A stretch of 64,000 nt of DNA from contig NZ_FZPD01000004.1 of the NCBI RefSeq assembly GCF_900188325.1, forward strand, positions 1 to 64,000. The letters run 5' to 3'. Shown piece by piece: positions 53,706 to 62,411 of the stretch (the stretch's first letter is position 1; the number at the start of each line of letters is the position of its first letter). The notes below the pieces were generated by a model that made no database searches, was not told where the DNA came from, and saw nothing but the letters and a program-made list of their open reading frames with translations. Source of the stretch: Ekhidna lutea. Lineage in GTDB: Bacteria; Bacteroidota; Bacteroidia; Cytophagales; Cyclobacteriaceae. Both the position numbers and the translations under genes were made by a program.

Positions 53706-55010
53706 ATGGCTAATATTCTCGCAATTGTAGGTAGACCCAATGTTGGTAAATCCACACTCTTCAACCGACTTGTTGAAAAGAAACAAGCCATCATGGACAA
53801 TGAGTCAGGAGTGACCAGAGACCGTCATTATGGATATGGCGAATGGAACGGGAAGAAATTTACAGTCATTGATACAGGTGGGTATGTAGAGGGTTCAGAT
53901 GATATTTTTGAAGGAGCCATCCGAACACAGGTAAAAGAGGCCCTGGAAGAAGCCACAGCAATTCTCTTTATGGTTGATTGCGATACAGGTCTGCACGGAC
54001 TGGATCAGGATTTCGCTAACGTGGTTAGGGAAATTAAAAAACCAATTTTCCTGGTTGCTAACAAGGCTGATAATCAAGAAAAACTTCTGGCATCCAATGA
54101 ATTTTACAACCTGGGAATGGATGCAAACCTGTACCCTATCGCCGCAGCGAGTGGTGCAGGAACGGGTGATCTTTTGGATGACGTTGTGAAGGAGTTTAGT
54201 GATGAAGAGCTTGAAAGAGAAGATGTACCAAGAATATCCATTTTAGGCCGGCCGAATGTAGGCAAGTCTTCTTTTGTGAATGCACTTGTAGGCAAAGAGC
54301 GAAGCATCGTAACCAATATTGCAGGAACCACAAGAGATGCGATTAACACCCGATATAACCTTTTTGAAAAAGATTTTATCCTCACCGATACGGCAGGGAT
54401 CAGAAAAAAATCCAAAGTAAAAGAGAACATCGAATTCTATTCCGTTTTACGAGCCATTCAAGCTTTGCAGGATTCTGATGTTTGTATTGTGATGATTGAT
54501 GCTGAAACTGGTCTGGAATCTCAGGATATGAACATCATTGGTCTTGCGCATAAGTACAAAAAAGGTATCGTCCTTATGGTGAACAAATGGGACCTACAGG
54601 AAAAAGATTCTAAAACAGCTGACAATTACCGGAAATTCCTTGAAGAGAAGCTAGGTCCATTGAATTACATCCCTGTCATATTCACCTCGGTTTTGACCAA
54701 GCAGCGAATTATGCAAACGCTTGAATTGGCCCTTCAGGTTTATGAAAACAGGTCAAGAAAAATACCAACGTCAAAGCTCAATGAAATCATGGGGAAAGAG
54801 ATTGAAAACTACCCTCCTCCCGCCGTGAGAGGTCATTATATTAAAATCAAGTACATCACCCAACTACCCACGCATACTCCCACATTTGCTTATTTCTGCA
54901 ATTTCCCTCAGTATGTCAAGGAGCCTTACCAACGCTACTTGACCAATCGAATGCGTGAGCACTTCGACTTTAGAGGAGTGCCAATAAAAATGGTGTTTAG
55001 AAAAAAATGA
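53706..55010 (+). CDS. der: GTPase Der (EngA)
   Basis: 434 residues. Two tandem G domains: first GRPNVGKSTLFNRL, DTGGY, NKAD; second GRPNVGKSSFVNAL, DTAGIRKKSKV, NKWDL. A C-terminal KH-like domain ends at PIKMVFRKK. Der is an essential 50S assembly factor. A TAACTTCG at 53667-53674 may be its -7 element (one mismatch). It overlaps the SprT-like gene by four bases (ATGA). Confidence 0.98.
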   Translation: MANILAIVGRPNVGKSTLFNRLVEKKQAIMDNESGVTRDRHYGYGEWNGKKFTVIDTGGYVEGSDDIFEGAIRTQVKEALEEATAILFMVDCDTGLHGLDQDFANVVREIKKPIFLVANKADNQEKLLASNEFYNLGMDANLYPIAAASGAGTGDLLDDVVKEFSDEELEREDVPRISILGRPNVGKSSFVNALVGKERSIVTNIAGTTRDAINTRYNLFEKDFILTDTAGIRKKSKVKENIEFYSVLRAIQALQDSDVCIVMIDAETGLESQDMNIIGLAHKYKKGIVLMVNKWDLQEKDSKTADNYRKFLEEKLGPLNYIPVIFTSVLTKQRIMQTLELALQVYENRSRKIPTSKLNEIMGKEIENYPPPAVRGHYIKIKYITQLPTHTPTFAYFCNFPQYVKEPYQRYLTNRMREHFDFRGVPIKMVFRKK

Positions 55011-55624
55011 CTTCAAGGGAGGTCTTTCAAAAATTTGTCCCCGAAGCTTCCGTAAGCTATTGTGTGAAGCTTTACGAACAGCTTGGGTTTGAGTTTAAAA
55101 TCAAGAAGGCCAGGCAAACCAAACTGGGCGATTACCGGTTCAATCCCAAATCTGATCGTCATACGATCACAGTCAATAACGATTTAAACCCATTTGCCTT
55201 TCTGGTTACATATCTACACGAGGTGGCGCATCTTTTAGCCTTTAAGCAATATGGTAGAAGGATTCAGCCACATGGCAAAGAATGGAAGCGTTGTTTCAAA
55301 GAAGTTTCACAGCCAATGCTTAAGACAGAGGTATTCCATTCAAGCGTGCTTAACGCACTCAAAAACTATTTCAAGAATCCAAAAGCATCCAGCTGTTCCG
55401 ATCCGGTATTGTACCAAATTCTAAAGGAATTCGATGCTGATAACGGCAAGCTGCTTCTTAAAGAAATACAAACTGGTCAAACATTCACTTTTAATAAAAA
55501 GGCTTTTATCAAACTGGAAAAGAAACGAACCAGAGCGGTTTGTCAGGAGGTTGTTACGCATCGCAAATACTTGATATCAGAACTTGCTGAAGTTTTTCTA
55601 TTGGATCAGCAGAAAAATGATTGA
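55007..55624 (+). CDS. SprT-like zinc-dependent protein
   Basis: 205 residues. The zinc site is YLHEVAHLLAFKQYG (HExxH) with the downstream PHGKEWKRCF His, matching SprT/YpjP-type domains. The C-terminal zinc ribbon of SprT is absent. The reaction is unknown; SprT-like proteins resemble minimal metalloproteases. It is translationally coupled to der. Confidence 0.88.
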   Translation: MTSREVFQKFVPEASVSYCVKLYEQLGFEFKIKKARQTKLGDYRFNPKSDRHTITVNNDLNPFAFLVTYLHEVAHLLAFKQYGRRIQPHGKEWKRCFKEVSQPMLKTEVFHSSVLNALKNYFKNPKASSCSDPVLYQILKEFDADNGKLLLKEIQTGQTFTFNKKAFIKLEKKRTRAVCQEVVTHRKYLISELAEVFLLDQQKND

Positions 55625-55708
55625 TATGATCATTTAAGGATTAAATTTTATTATTTTAATAGTTGACTAATCATCGCTGCTGGAGGTGACTAATTCAAAA
55701 TATTTGAA

Positions 55709-56518
55709 ATGTCCAATACAATAGCAGTATATAACTTCAAGGGTGGTGTCGGAAAAACCAGCACGACATTAAGTTTAGCCTACAGCTGGTCCAGGGCTTT
55801 CAAAGTTCTTGTAATTGATTGTGACCCTCAGGCTAACCTAACACAGGCTTTCACAGATCAGGATCACTCTGAAACCCTATTTACCATAACCAAAAAGCTG
55901 CTTCATAATGATCAGCCAAAAATTGAACCGCTTGAAATCCACCCCTATTTGCATTTAATCCCCGGTGATTTTCATATGACTTCAATGGAATCAAACACCG
56001 AATTTATTTCATTCGGGCATATCATTTTTTACAAACTACTCTCGAGCATAAGGCATGATTATGATTTAATCCTATTGGATTGTCCTACTCACTTTGGAAT
56101 CACAGTTAAATCATTTATCGCCAATATCAATAGCATCCTTATTCCCTCAACTCCCGGGTCATTTTCAGTCTCGGGATTTAAAAAGCTTTTACAGTATCTG
56201 AGTGAAGTGAAAAAGGATAAACCCCTTGAAATAATTGGTATATTCTTCAACCAGTATAGAAAGAATACCCTCTTTCATCAGCGAATTGTTAGAGAAGCAG
56301 AGCAAGAGCTTGGCGACTTAATTCTTGACCAGCGCATCAGGGAGTCTATTCGCGTAAGCGAGGCGAACGAACAAAATGAGTCAGTCTATTCCTTTACTGA
56401 TGAAAGTGCTGTTGCAGAAGATTTCCTAAAGCTTAGCGAGGAAATAATCGAGCGAATGAATAGGGTAAATCTGGATGAAGCATTGAACCTCATTAAAGGA
56501 GAAAAAGTAAAAGGTTAA
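55709..56518 (+). CDS. Orphan ParA/MinD-family ATPase
   Basis: 269 residues. Deviant Walker A NFKGGVGKTSTTLSLA (residues 10-17), Walker A' VIDCDPQANLTQAF and Walker B LILLDCPTHFGITVKSF identify a ParA-type ATPase. No parB, parS cluster, chemotaxis or plasmid gene is nearby, so this is an orphan that may position a cytoplasmic cargo. It has a start ATG 84 bases after the SprT-like stop and overlaps the 3' end of a convergent gene by four bases. Confidence 0.9.
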   Translation: MSNTIAVYNFKGGVGKTSTTLSLAYSWSRAFKVLVIDCDPQANLTQAFTDQDHSETLFTITKKLLHNDQPKIEPLEIHPYLHLIPGDFHMTSMESNTEFISFGHIIFYKLLSSIRHDYDLILLDCPTHFGITVKSFIANINSILIPSTPGSFSVSGFKKLLQYLSEVKKDKPLEIIGIFFNQYRKNTLFHQRIVREAEQELGDLILDQRIRESIRVSEANEQNESVYSFTDESAVAEDFLKLSEEIIERMNRVNLDEALNLIKGEKVKG

Positions 56519-57084
56519 ATCGCCAGTCGTCGTGCTATCAAACTATTTACTACTTCAAAAAAACGAAGTGGCGGTAGCGTTCTCCATTTTTCGATTTGAA
56601 GACTGCCTGACATATTAATGTAGTTGTCAATGTTATAATTCTTCATTTCATCAATGACAAAATCTTTGAAATTCACGCCGGCTATCCAGCCATCTTCCAC
56701 ATCATCAAACCACTCTTCATAGTAGCAATCGTCGCTCCCGTGAAAATTCATAATATTCTCACCAACGAGAGCAAATTTGTTGACCCCAAAATCGATCATA
56801 TGCTCGATGATGTTTCGTTTGAGCTGCATGATGTCATTGTTTATGGCGTCATTCCACTCTCCTATCATTTCCATGACGGCAAACCCACGATCATAATCTG
56901 CAAAGAGAATTTTGATATAGAGTGTCTCAGAGCCAAAAAAATCCCAAGCCGGATCTATATAGTATCCATAGATATTTTCAGAATAGAGGTCATAGTTATA
57001 CTCCTTTCCGGCGAATGGCGACCGGTCATCATAGCTGGAGTTGTAATACTGGTTCCAGCGCTCATATGGAGTGATGGTGTGCAT
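56515..57084 (-). CDS. Conserved-looking hypothetical protein
   Basis: 189 residues, acidic and tyrosine/tryptophan-rich, no signal or membrane segment. It has YNYDLYSENIYGYYIDPAWDFFGS, IKILFADYDRGFAVMEMIGEWN and GENIMNFHGSDDCYYEEWFDD. The pattern is regular for a globular cytosolic protein, and I believe Cytophagales homologues exist, but no function is known. It is convergent with the orphan ParA gene and its stop overlaps the ParA stop region. Confidence 0.85.
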   Translation of the reverse strand: MHTITPYERWNQYYNSSYDDRSPFAGKEYNYDLYSENIYGYYIDPAWDFFGSETLYIKILFADYDRGFAVMEMIGEWNDAINNDIMQLKRNIIEHMIDFGVNKFALVGENIMNFHGSDDCYYEEWFDDVEDGWIAGVNFKDFVIDEMKNYNIDNYINMSGSLQIEKWRTLPPLRFFEVVNSLIARRLAI

Positions 57085-57122
57085 CTATTACAAATGTAAG
57101 AGAGAACCTGAGAAGCAGGCAT

Positions 57123-57155
57123 AAAAAAAGAGGATGCCTATTCAGGCATCCTCTT
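57123..57155 (-). terminator. Rho-independent terminator of the TonB-dependent receptor gene
   Basis: On the minus strand, AAGAGGATGCC, a TGAATA loop and GGCATCCTCTT form an 11-bp stem followed by a run of T, 24 bases after the receptor stop. Confidence 0.9.
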
Positions 57156-57178
57156 CAAAACTATATCTTAGTTATAAA

Positions 57179-59905
57179 TTAGAAGTTGAAGCTAAGTGTA
57201 GCATTCCATGTTCTTCCAAAACCAAACCATACAGAGTTAGCAACGTCAATTCCATTCCACGTTTCTCCAACAGCATCTTCACTTCCATTATGAATGTTAG
57301 TGTTAGACTCAGCGATGTAAACTGTATCGAATAGGTTGTTAACGTTCGCTCTGAATGTTCCATTCGTTCCGAACATTTCAAATCTTGCAGTTACGCCTAA
57401 ATCAACCAGGCCGTAAGAAGGCAACTTCAAAGCACCATTGTTGTCCGGTGAAAGGAATTCAGAGTCTGCAATGTTGTAGTCTGCATAAAGGCCATCTACA
57501 TGTCTGTAAGAAAGATCAACACTTACAATGTTGAATCTGTAGTCAGCAGATATGAATGAAGTAAACTGAGCAGCGTCTCCTACCTTGGCATCTTTAGCAT
57601 AGATGAAAGCAGTACCACTTGGGCTATTGTTCTCATCAAAAATTGTAGCGTCAAAATCCTTCGTATATCTCCAGTTTCCTGCAGAAACCATTCCTCTTAA
57701 TTTCAAATTATCAATTGGACGGTAGGTTGCTTCCAGCTCAATCCCCTGATGAAGAACATCAACATCCTTGAATTGCGCTGTTCCATTCACACCTGGTCCA
57801 ATTGGCACAGTCTGCTCGATGAATCGGTTACCCCATGAAGTGTTGTACGCATTAACATTAACTGTTAAATATCGACCTAGATAACCGTATCCAACTTCTA
57901 CTGACTTAATAATCTCATTTTGCAGGTCAGGGTTTACATCGTTAGCAAATCCTGGGAATACCGCATCAAACAAAGGCTGACGTGAAATATACCCAGCATT
58001 GAAGAACACATTGGATGTAGAATTTAAGTTGTAATTAGCACCTCCTTTTAAATAACCACCTGTAAGGTTTTTCTGCTTAGAAAGCGGGTTTCCTACTTGT
58101 GCAAACTGATCTTCTCTTTGGAATCCTTGATTGGAAATACCTCCCTGAAGTACCCCGGTGATTTGATCACTTGAGTATTCAACCAGTCCATTCAAGCCCT
58201 GCCAATTAACATAACCTATGTTATAGTAATTTATTTTAGGACCATCTAAACCTGTGTTATTGAAAGGAGAGGCTTCAATTGTCGTTTCAATTATCTGACC
58301 AGCAGAATTTTGGTTTCCTGTTGAATAGTACCCGTCAAGACCCATTAGGTTATTTACTACACGATAGTGGTAGCCAGTGTACTTTCTTAAATCGACTCCT
58401 AATGAATATCTGAAATTACCAGAATTATAATCCAATGTAGAAATACCACCAACCCAGTTGTGAGAGTTCATGGAAGCTCTTCTAATTAGAACAGCTCTAT
58501 TCACATTTTCATCATTAAAACCATTTGAGCCAATAAGTTGGCCGTTATAACCAGAAATCTCTCCGTCATAAGGAGTAGTTGTCGATCTATTGACTTCCAC
58601 TACATTGTCGAAATCAATCGTACCATCAGCCTTTCTTGAACCAGTGTTTCCTCCTTCAATATAATGACCGGTCAAGTCAGTTCTGAATGGGTAAATATTA
58701 ATATCTGAATTTCGGAAGTTATTTCCTCTAGGACCAGTTCCTCCACCTCTTCCGGCAGAGCCATAAAGAGAAGTAGCTAAGGATAGGTTATCATTGATTT
58801 TCCAATCCCAGTTTACAGTAGCGAGTGGCTTATTGTAGAAGTTACGTCTCATATTGAATTCTTCACCATTCAACGTACCGCCATTCGTATTCCACTTTCT
58901 ATCTATACCATCTTTTTTGTCATCACCGAAGTTTTGGTAATCTCTAATAGAAACCCAAACATCTCTTTGGTGGTGCCATTGGCCCGCACCTAAAAATGAA
59001 AGGTTAAATGCGTGATCTGAGCCTTCAGGTGCATAACCTACAGCTCCGAAATATGTCCATCCTTCACCCATGGTAGCATCAACATAGCCATCTCCACTCC
59101 ATCTGCTCAAAAGAAATGATGAAGCCCAGCCAGTTTCGCTTCTTCCGGAAGAATAACTTGCGGTGGTTTTTACATAATTGTCATTACCTACAGACTGAGA
59201 AACTTTTCCGCCTTTCGCTAGCTCTGCCGCTTTAGTGAAAATAGAAACTGTACCACCTACAGAAGGTACTGCTAGTCTTGAAGCACCAAGACCTCTTTGA
59301 ATCTGAATTCCTGACGCCACATCAGTAAGTCCTTGCCAGTTTGACCAGTATACCCATCCATTTTCCATATCATTAACAGGTTGTCCGTTAATAAGGAATG
59401 AAGTATTACTCTGATCAAAACCTCTCAATGATAATCTTGAATCACCGTATCCACCACCATTCTTCGTAGCGTAAACTCCAGGTGTTCTGTTCATTACCTC
59501 AGGGAATTCCTGATTTCCTACTTTCAATGAAATTTCAGCTGGTGAAATAGACGAAACAGCAACTGGTGTTTCTCTTTCCTTCACTACATCAATCACATTT
59601 GAAGTAATTACCACTTCAGCCAGAATACTAGTTCCCGGGTTAAGTGTTACTTCCATGTTGCTAGAAGCTGTTGCCTCTACTGATTCAAATCCAATGAATG
59701 AAACAACAAGAGGTGTACCCTCTTTTACATTCAAAGTGAATTTTCCGTCTACATCGGTGATTGTGCCATTTTGAGTACCCTTAACAAGTACCGTCGCTCC
59801 TGGCAGACCTTCACCCGCATCATCCGTTACTGTTCCACTGACTGATTGAGCATATGTCAGCAGGCTGGCAACTACAAGCGTTAAGCTTAGTAAAATTTTC
59901 CTCAT
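57179..59905 (-). CDS. TonB-dependent receptor with carboxypeptidase-like N-terminal domain
   Basis: 908 residues. Signal peptide (1-19), carboxypeptidase-regulatory-like domain (about 20-95; SVSGTVTDDAGEGLPGATV), plug (about 115-240; FPEVMNRTPGVYATKNGGGYGDSRLSLRGF, GLGASRLAVPSVGG), then a beta-barrel ending WNATLSFNF. There is no SusD partner. The substrate may be a metal chelate, a peptide or an oligosaccharide; the sequence does not decide. It is monocistronic, with a terminator downstream and a TACTTTTG element upstream. Confidence 0.93.
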   Translation of the reverse strand: MRKILLSLTLVVASLLTYAQSVSGTVTDDAGEGLPGATVLVKGTQNGTITDVDGKFTLNVKEGTPLVVSFIGFESVEATASSNMEVTLNPGTSILAEVVITSNVIDVVKERETPVAVSSISPAEISLKVGNQEFPEVMNRTPGVYATKNGGGYGDSRLSLRGFDQSNTSFLINGQPVNDMENGWVYWSNWQGLTDVASGIQIQRGLGASRLAVPSVGGTVSIFTKAAELAKGGKVSQSVGNDNYVKTTASYSSGRSETGWASSFLLSRWSGDGYVDATMGEGWTYFGAVGYAPEGSDHAFNLSFLGAGQWHHQRDVWVSIRDYQNFGDDKKDGIDRKWNTNGGTLNGEEFNMRRNFYNKPLATVNWDWKINDNLSLATSLYGSAGRGGGTGPRGNNFRNSDINIYPFRTDLTGHYIEGGNTGSRKADGTIDFDNVVEVNRSTTTPYDGEISGYNGQLIGSNGFNDENVNRAVLIRRASMNSHNWVGGISTLDYNSGNFRYSLGVDLRKYTGYHYRVVNNLMGLDGYYSTGNQNSAGQIIETTIEASPFNNTGLDGPKINYYNIGYVNWQGLNGLVEYSSDQITGVLQGGISNQGFQREDQFAQVGNPLSKQKNLTGGYLKGGANYNLNSTSNVFFNAGYISRQPLFDAVFPGFANDVNPDLQNEIIKSVEVGYGYLGRYLTVNVNAYNTSWGNRFIEQTVPIGPGVNGTAQFKDVDVLHQGIELEATYRPIDNLKLRGMVSAGNWRYTKDFDATIFDENNSPSGTAFIYAKDAKVGDAAQFTSFISADYRFNIVSVDLSYRHVDGLYADYNIADSEFLSPDNNGALKLPSYGLVDLGVTARFEMFGTNGTFRANVNNLFDTVYIAESNTNIHNGSEDAVGETWNGIDVANSVWFGFGRTWNATLSFNF

Positions 59906-59934
59906 CTTTAATCTTGGTTTAATTTTTCGTTCTA

Positions 59935-59942
59935 CAAAAGTA
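59935..59942 (-). promoter_or_regulatory. -7 element upstream of the TonB-dependent receptor
   Basis: On the minus strand TACTTTTG is an exact TAnnTTTG match, 30 bases before the start codon. No TTTG is seen at the -33 position, so a regulated promoter is possible. Confidence 0.45.
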
Positions 59943-60080
59943 GAATCTACTGTGGAAGTAGATGTTCTTTTAGGTTTAAATTTTCAACAATCACTTTAAC
60001 AAAACCTTAACAAAGAAAATTTTGAAAAGTGAACCGAATACAATCCTGCAAGTTACTAAAACTTAACCTAAAAGGGGAAT

Positions 60081-60890
60081 TCACTCAACACCAAGAATAG
60101 CCTTTCTCACGGTACCAAATCTCCGCAATCGTTTGCGAGCCTCTTCTTCAGGGATATCAAGTTTTTCCATAATCATCTGCACCCCTCTCTCAACTAATTT
60201 ATCGTTGCTTAATTGCATGTCTACCATCTTGTTTCCTTGTACATGGCCCAACTTAATCATGACACTGGTCGAGATCATATTCAGTACCAATTTTTGCGAA
60301 GTACCCGCTTTCATGCGCGTACTTCCGGTAACAAATTCAGGACCTACCAAGATTTCAATCGGATATTCAGCTACTTCTGCAAGTTTTGAATCTTGATTAC
60401 AGGTAATACAGCCTGTGAGTATACCATGCGCTCTTGCGTGTTTTGTCGCCCCGACGACATATGGTGTTCGCCCGGATGCTGCTATCCCTATTAATGAATC
60501 TAATTCTCCAATATCATTACTCTGGAGATCTCTCCAGCCTTGTTCCAAATCGTCTTCGGCAAATTCAACTGCTTTTCGTATTGCGCTATCACCTCCGGCA
60601 ATTAATCCAATAACCTTGTCATGCGACACTCCGAATGTTGGTGGGCATTCGGATGCATCCACAATTCCTAAACGCCCGCTGGTGCCCGCTCCGATATAAA
60701 AAAGCCTGCCACCCTTCTGCATTCTGGGTACAATTGCATTCACCACCGCCTCAATTTGTGGAATACATTTTTCTACCGCCTCGGCTACCTTTTTATCTTC
60801 CTCGTTGATTCCCTTGAGTAACTCAATGGTGCTCATTTTTTCTAAATGATCGTAGAGAGAATCTGATTCTGTTAATGGTTTTTTATTCAT
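60081..60890 (-). CDS. murQ: N-acetylmuramic acid 6-phosphate etherase
   Basis: 269 residues. SIS-fold signature FYIGAGTSGRLGIVDASECPPTF (about 65-85), IAGGDSAIRKAVEFAEDD, IGIAASGRTPYVVGATKHAR and TGSTRMKAGTSQKLVLNMIS. MurQ cleaves the lactyl ether of MurNAc-6-phosphate to give GlcNAc-6-phosphate, a step of cell-wall recycling. Its start overlaps the kinase stop by eight bases, so kinase and etherase are coupled. Confidence 0.97.
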   Translation of the reverse strand: MNKKPLTESDSLYDHLEKMSTIELLKGINEEDKKVAEAVEKCIPQIEAVVNAIVPRMQKGGRLFYIGAGTSGRLGIVDASECPPTFGVSHDKVIGLIAGGDSAIRKAVEFAEDDLEQGWRDLQSNDIGELDSLIGIAASGRTPYVVGATKHARAHGILTGCITCNQDSKLAEVAEYPIEILVGPEFVTGSTRMKAGTSQKLVLNMISTSVMIKLGHVQGNKMVDMQLSNDKLVERGVQMIMEKLDIPEEEARKRLRRFGTVRKAILGVE

Positions 60891-61725
60891 ACTGCTGATG
60901 ATATAAAACTAATCCGGCTATGGGTGATTGTGCTATGGTCTTTATTGAATAACCTTTATCGCTAGCCACCTGTCTCAAGATATCTGAGTAGTGGTAAGCT
61001 ATTGATCCTGAGAAATAAAACGGAAGATGAGTGCGCTCCTCTTTGAAGAAGAATGAATTGAAAAATTCCTGAAAGGAATCTGAGATCAATCCATAAATTT
61101 CTGGATGGCTTTTTCTTTGGCCTATAAACCGTGAAAATGATGCTAAAAAATGATTAGGTCTTGGTTCGTGATAAATTCTTTGAATGACATCATGAGATGT
61201 TAAACCGAATTCCTCTTGAAATTCGCTAATTATTTCTTCGGAAAAATACCCTCGAAATACGCCCATCATCAGCTTCTTACCCATATATGCTCCGCTACCT
61301 TCATCACCCAGCACATAGCCCAATGAAGCGCTTACTTTATTAACCGATAAGCCATCGTAATAGCATGCATTAGATCCGGTACCGAGAATGCAAACGTTTC
61401 CTTCTTCCTTACCACATAGCGACCGTGCTACCCCAATCAAATCATTTTCAACTTCGACATATGCTCCAAATATATCTTCAAGTGATTCCGTAACCTCAGC
61501 TCGCTGTTCATCAGTATCAACACCAGCAGCATAGAAAAATGTAGGCACATTGCTTTCAATTTCCTTCCCGAACGTCTCCTGAATGCTACCCTTGAGGTCA
61601 TGAAAGTTATGAGTGTAAGCATTAAAACCTATGGTCTCAAATTGCTGAATCTCACCATTTTTAACTACCCTCCATTGAGTACTTGTACCTCCCGCATCTC
61701 CTATGATAAATGATTTGCTTGCCAT
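60883..61725 (-). CDS. BadF/NAGK-type sugar kinase (probable MurNAc/GlcNAc kinase)
   Basis: 280 residues. The ASKHA ATP-binding motifs are FIIGDAGGTSTQWR (phosphate 1), VCILGTGSNACYYDG (phosphate 2) and GYVLGDEGSGAYMGKKLM. The family includes human NAGK and bacterial MurK. With murQ overlapping it, MurNAc phosphorylation (murK role) is the natural inference; the peptidoglycan-recycling transporter is not in the window. Confidence 0.88.
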   Translation of the reverse strand: MASKSFIIGDAGGTSTQWRVVKNGEIQQFETIGFNAYTHNFHDLKGSIQETFGKEIESNVPTFFYAAGVDTDEQRAEVTESLEDIFGAYVEVENDLIGVARSLCGKEEGNVCILGTGSNACYYDGLSVNKVSASLGYVLGDEGSGAYMGKKLMMGVFRGYFSEEIISEFQEEFGLTSHDVIQRIYHEPRPNHFLASFSRFIGQRKSHPEIYGLISDSFQEFFNSFFFKEERTHLPFYFSGSIAYHYSDILRQVASDKGYSIKTIAQSPIAGLVLYHQQYE

Positions 61726-61748
61726 AATGGCGATGGATAGTTCCGATA

Positions 61749-62384
61749 TTAAAGGTACAACCTTATGACTTCAAAAGACTCTGCAAACGCAACCCCAGCC
61801 TGTACACCACGGGATTTAGCCAGGGCGTACACAAATTCTTCAGACATGTAATCACGTCCGGCCTGAGAGTTATATTCTTTAAGTGCTTCACACTTGACTT
61901 TAAGGTTTGATTCTTCCAGCGAAACAAAACAGGTCGTATCGAAAGTGAGATTGTTCCAAATCAGCTCGTAACCGAGAATGGTTGTATTCTTGAAAGCCCT
62001 CAATCCTTCATTAGCAATAGTCTGATGATCCTGATGAATATCATTTAAGCTTGGGACCAGCACAAGATCAAATTGATTATTTCTTCTCAACTCAATTAGG
62101 TCTTCTAAAATTTCTTGCCTGGAATAGTTGAGCTTTCGAACCTGATAGTCTTTGATGATTAAGTTATTCTCATTTATTCCGAGCTTCTTTGTAGCGGCTC
62201 GAACTTCTGTTTTTAAAATATCATTAGGCATTCCTTCCGGTACAGATTCCTTTGCCGTTGAAAAGGCCAGGTATGTCACTTTGGAACCGTTCTCAACTAA
62301 TCGGTTAATGGTGCCACCTGCTCCAAGTTCCCCATCATCTGTGTGAGGGGCAAGCACTAAAACATCTTTAAAATTGCTGATCAT
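61749..62384 (-). CDS. PIG-L family N-deacetylase
   Basis: 211 residues. The zinc motif APHTDDGELG (a variant of AHPDDxE) and the later HQDHQT are typical of PIG-L/LmbE deacetylases acting on N-acetylglucosaminyl groups. It is not clearly BshB1, whose usual AAHPDDVELS opening differs. It lies 28 bases downstream of a GT4 glycosyltransferase and 24 bases upstream of the kinase, so it probably belongs to a surface-glycan or sugar-recycling unit. Confidence 0.88.
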   Translation of the reverse strand: MISNFKDVLVLAPHTDDGELGAGGTINRLVENGSKVTYLAFSTAKESVPEGMPNDILKTEVRAATKKLGINENNLIIKDYQVRKLNYSRQEILEDLIELRRNNQFDLVLVPSLNDIHQDHQTIANEGLRAFKNTTILGYELIWNNLTFDTTCFVSLEESNLKVKCEALKEYNSQAGRDYMSEEFVYALAKSRGVQAGVAFAESFEVIRLYL

Positions 62385-62411
62385 CTATCTGATATTTGCT
62401 ATTGGTCTAAG

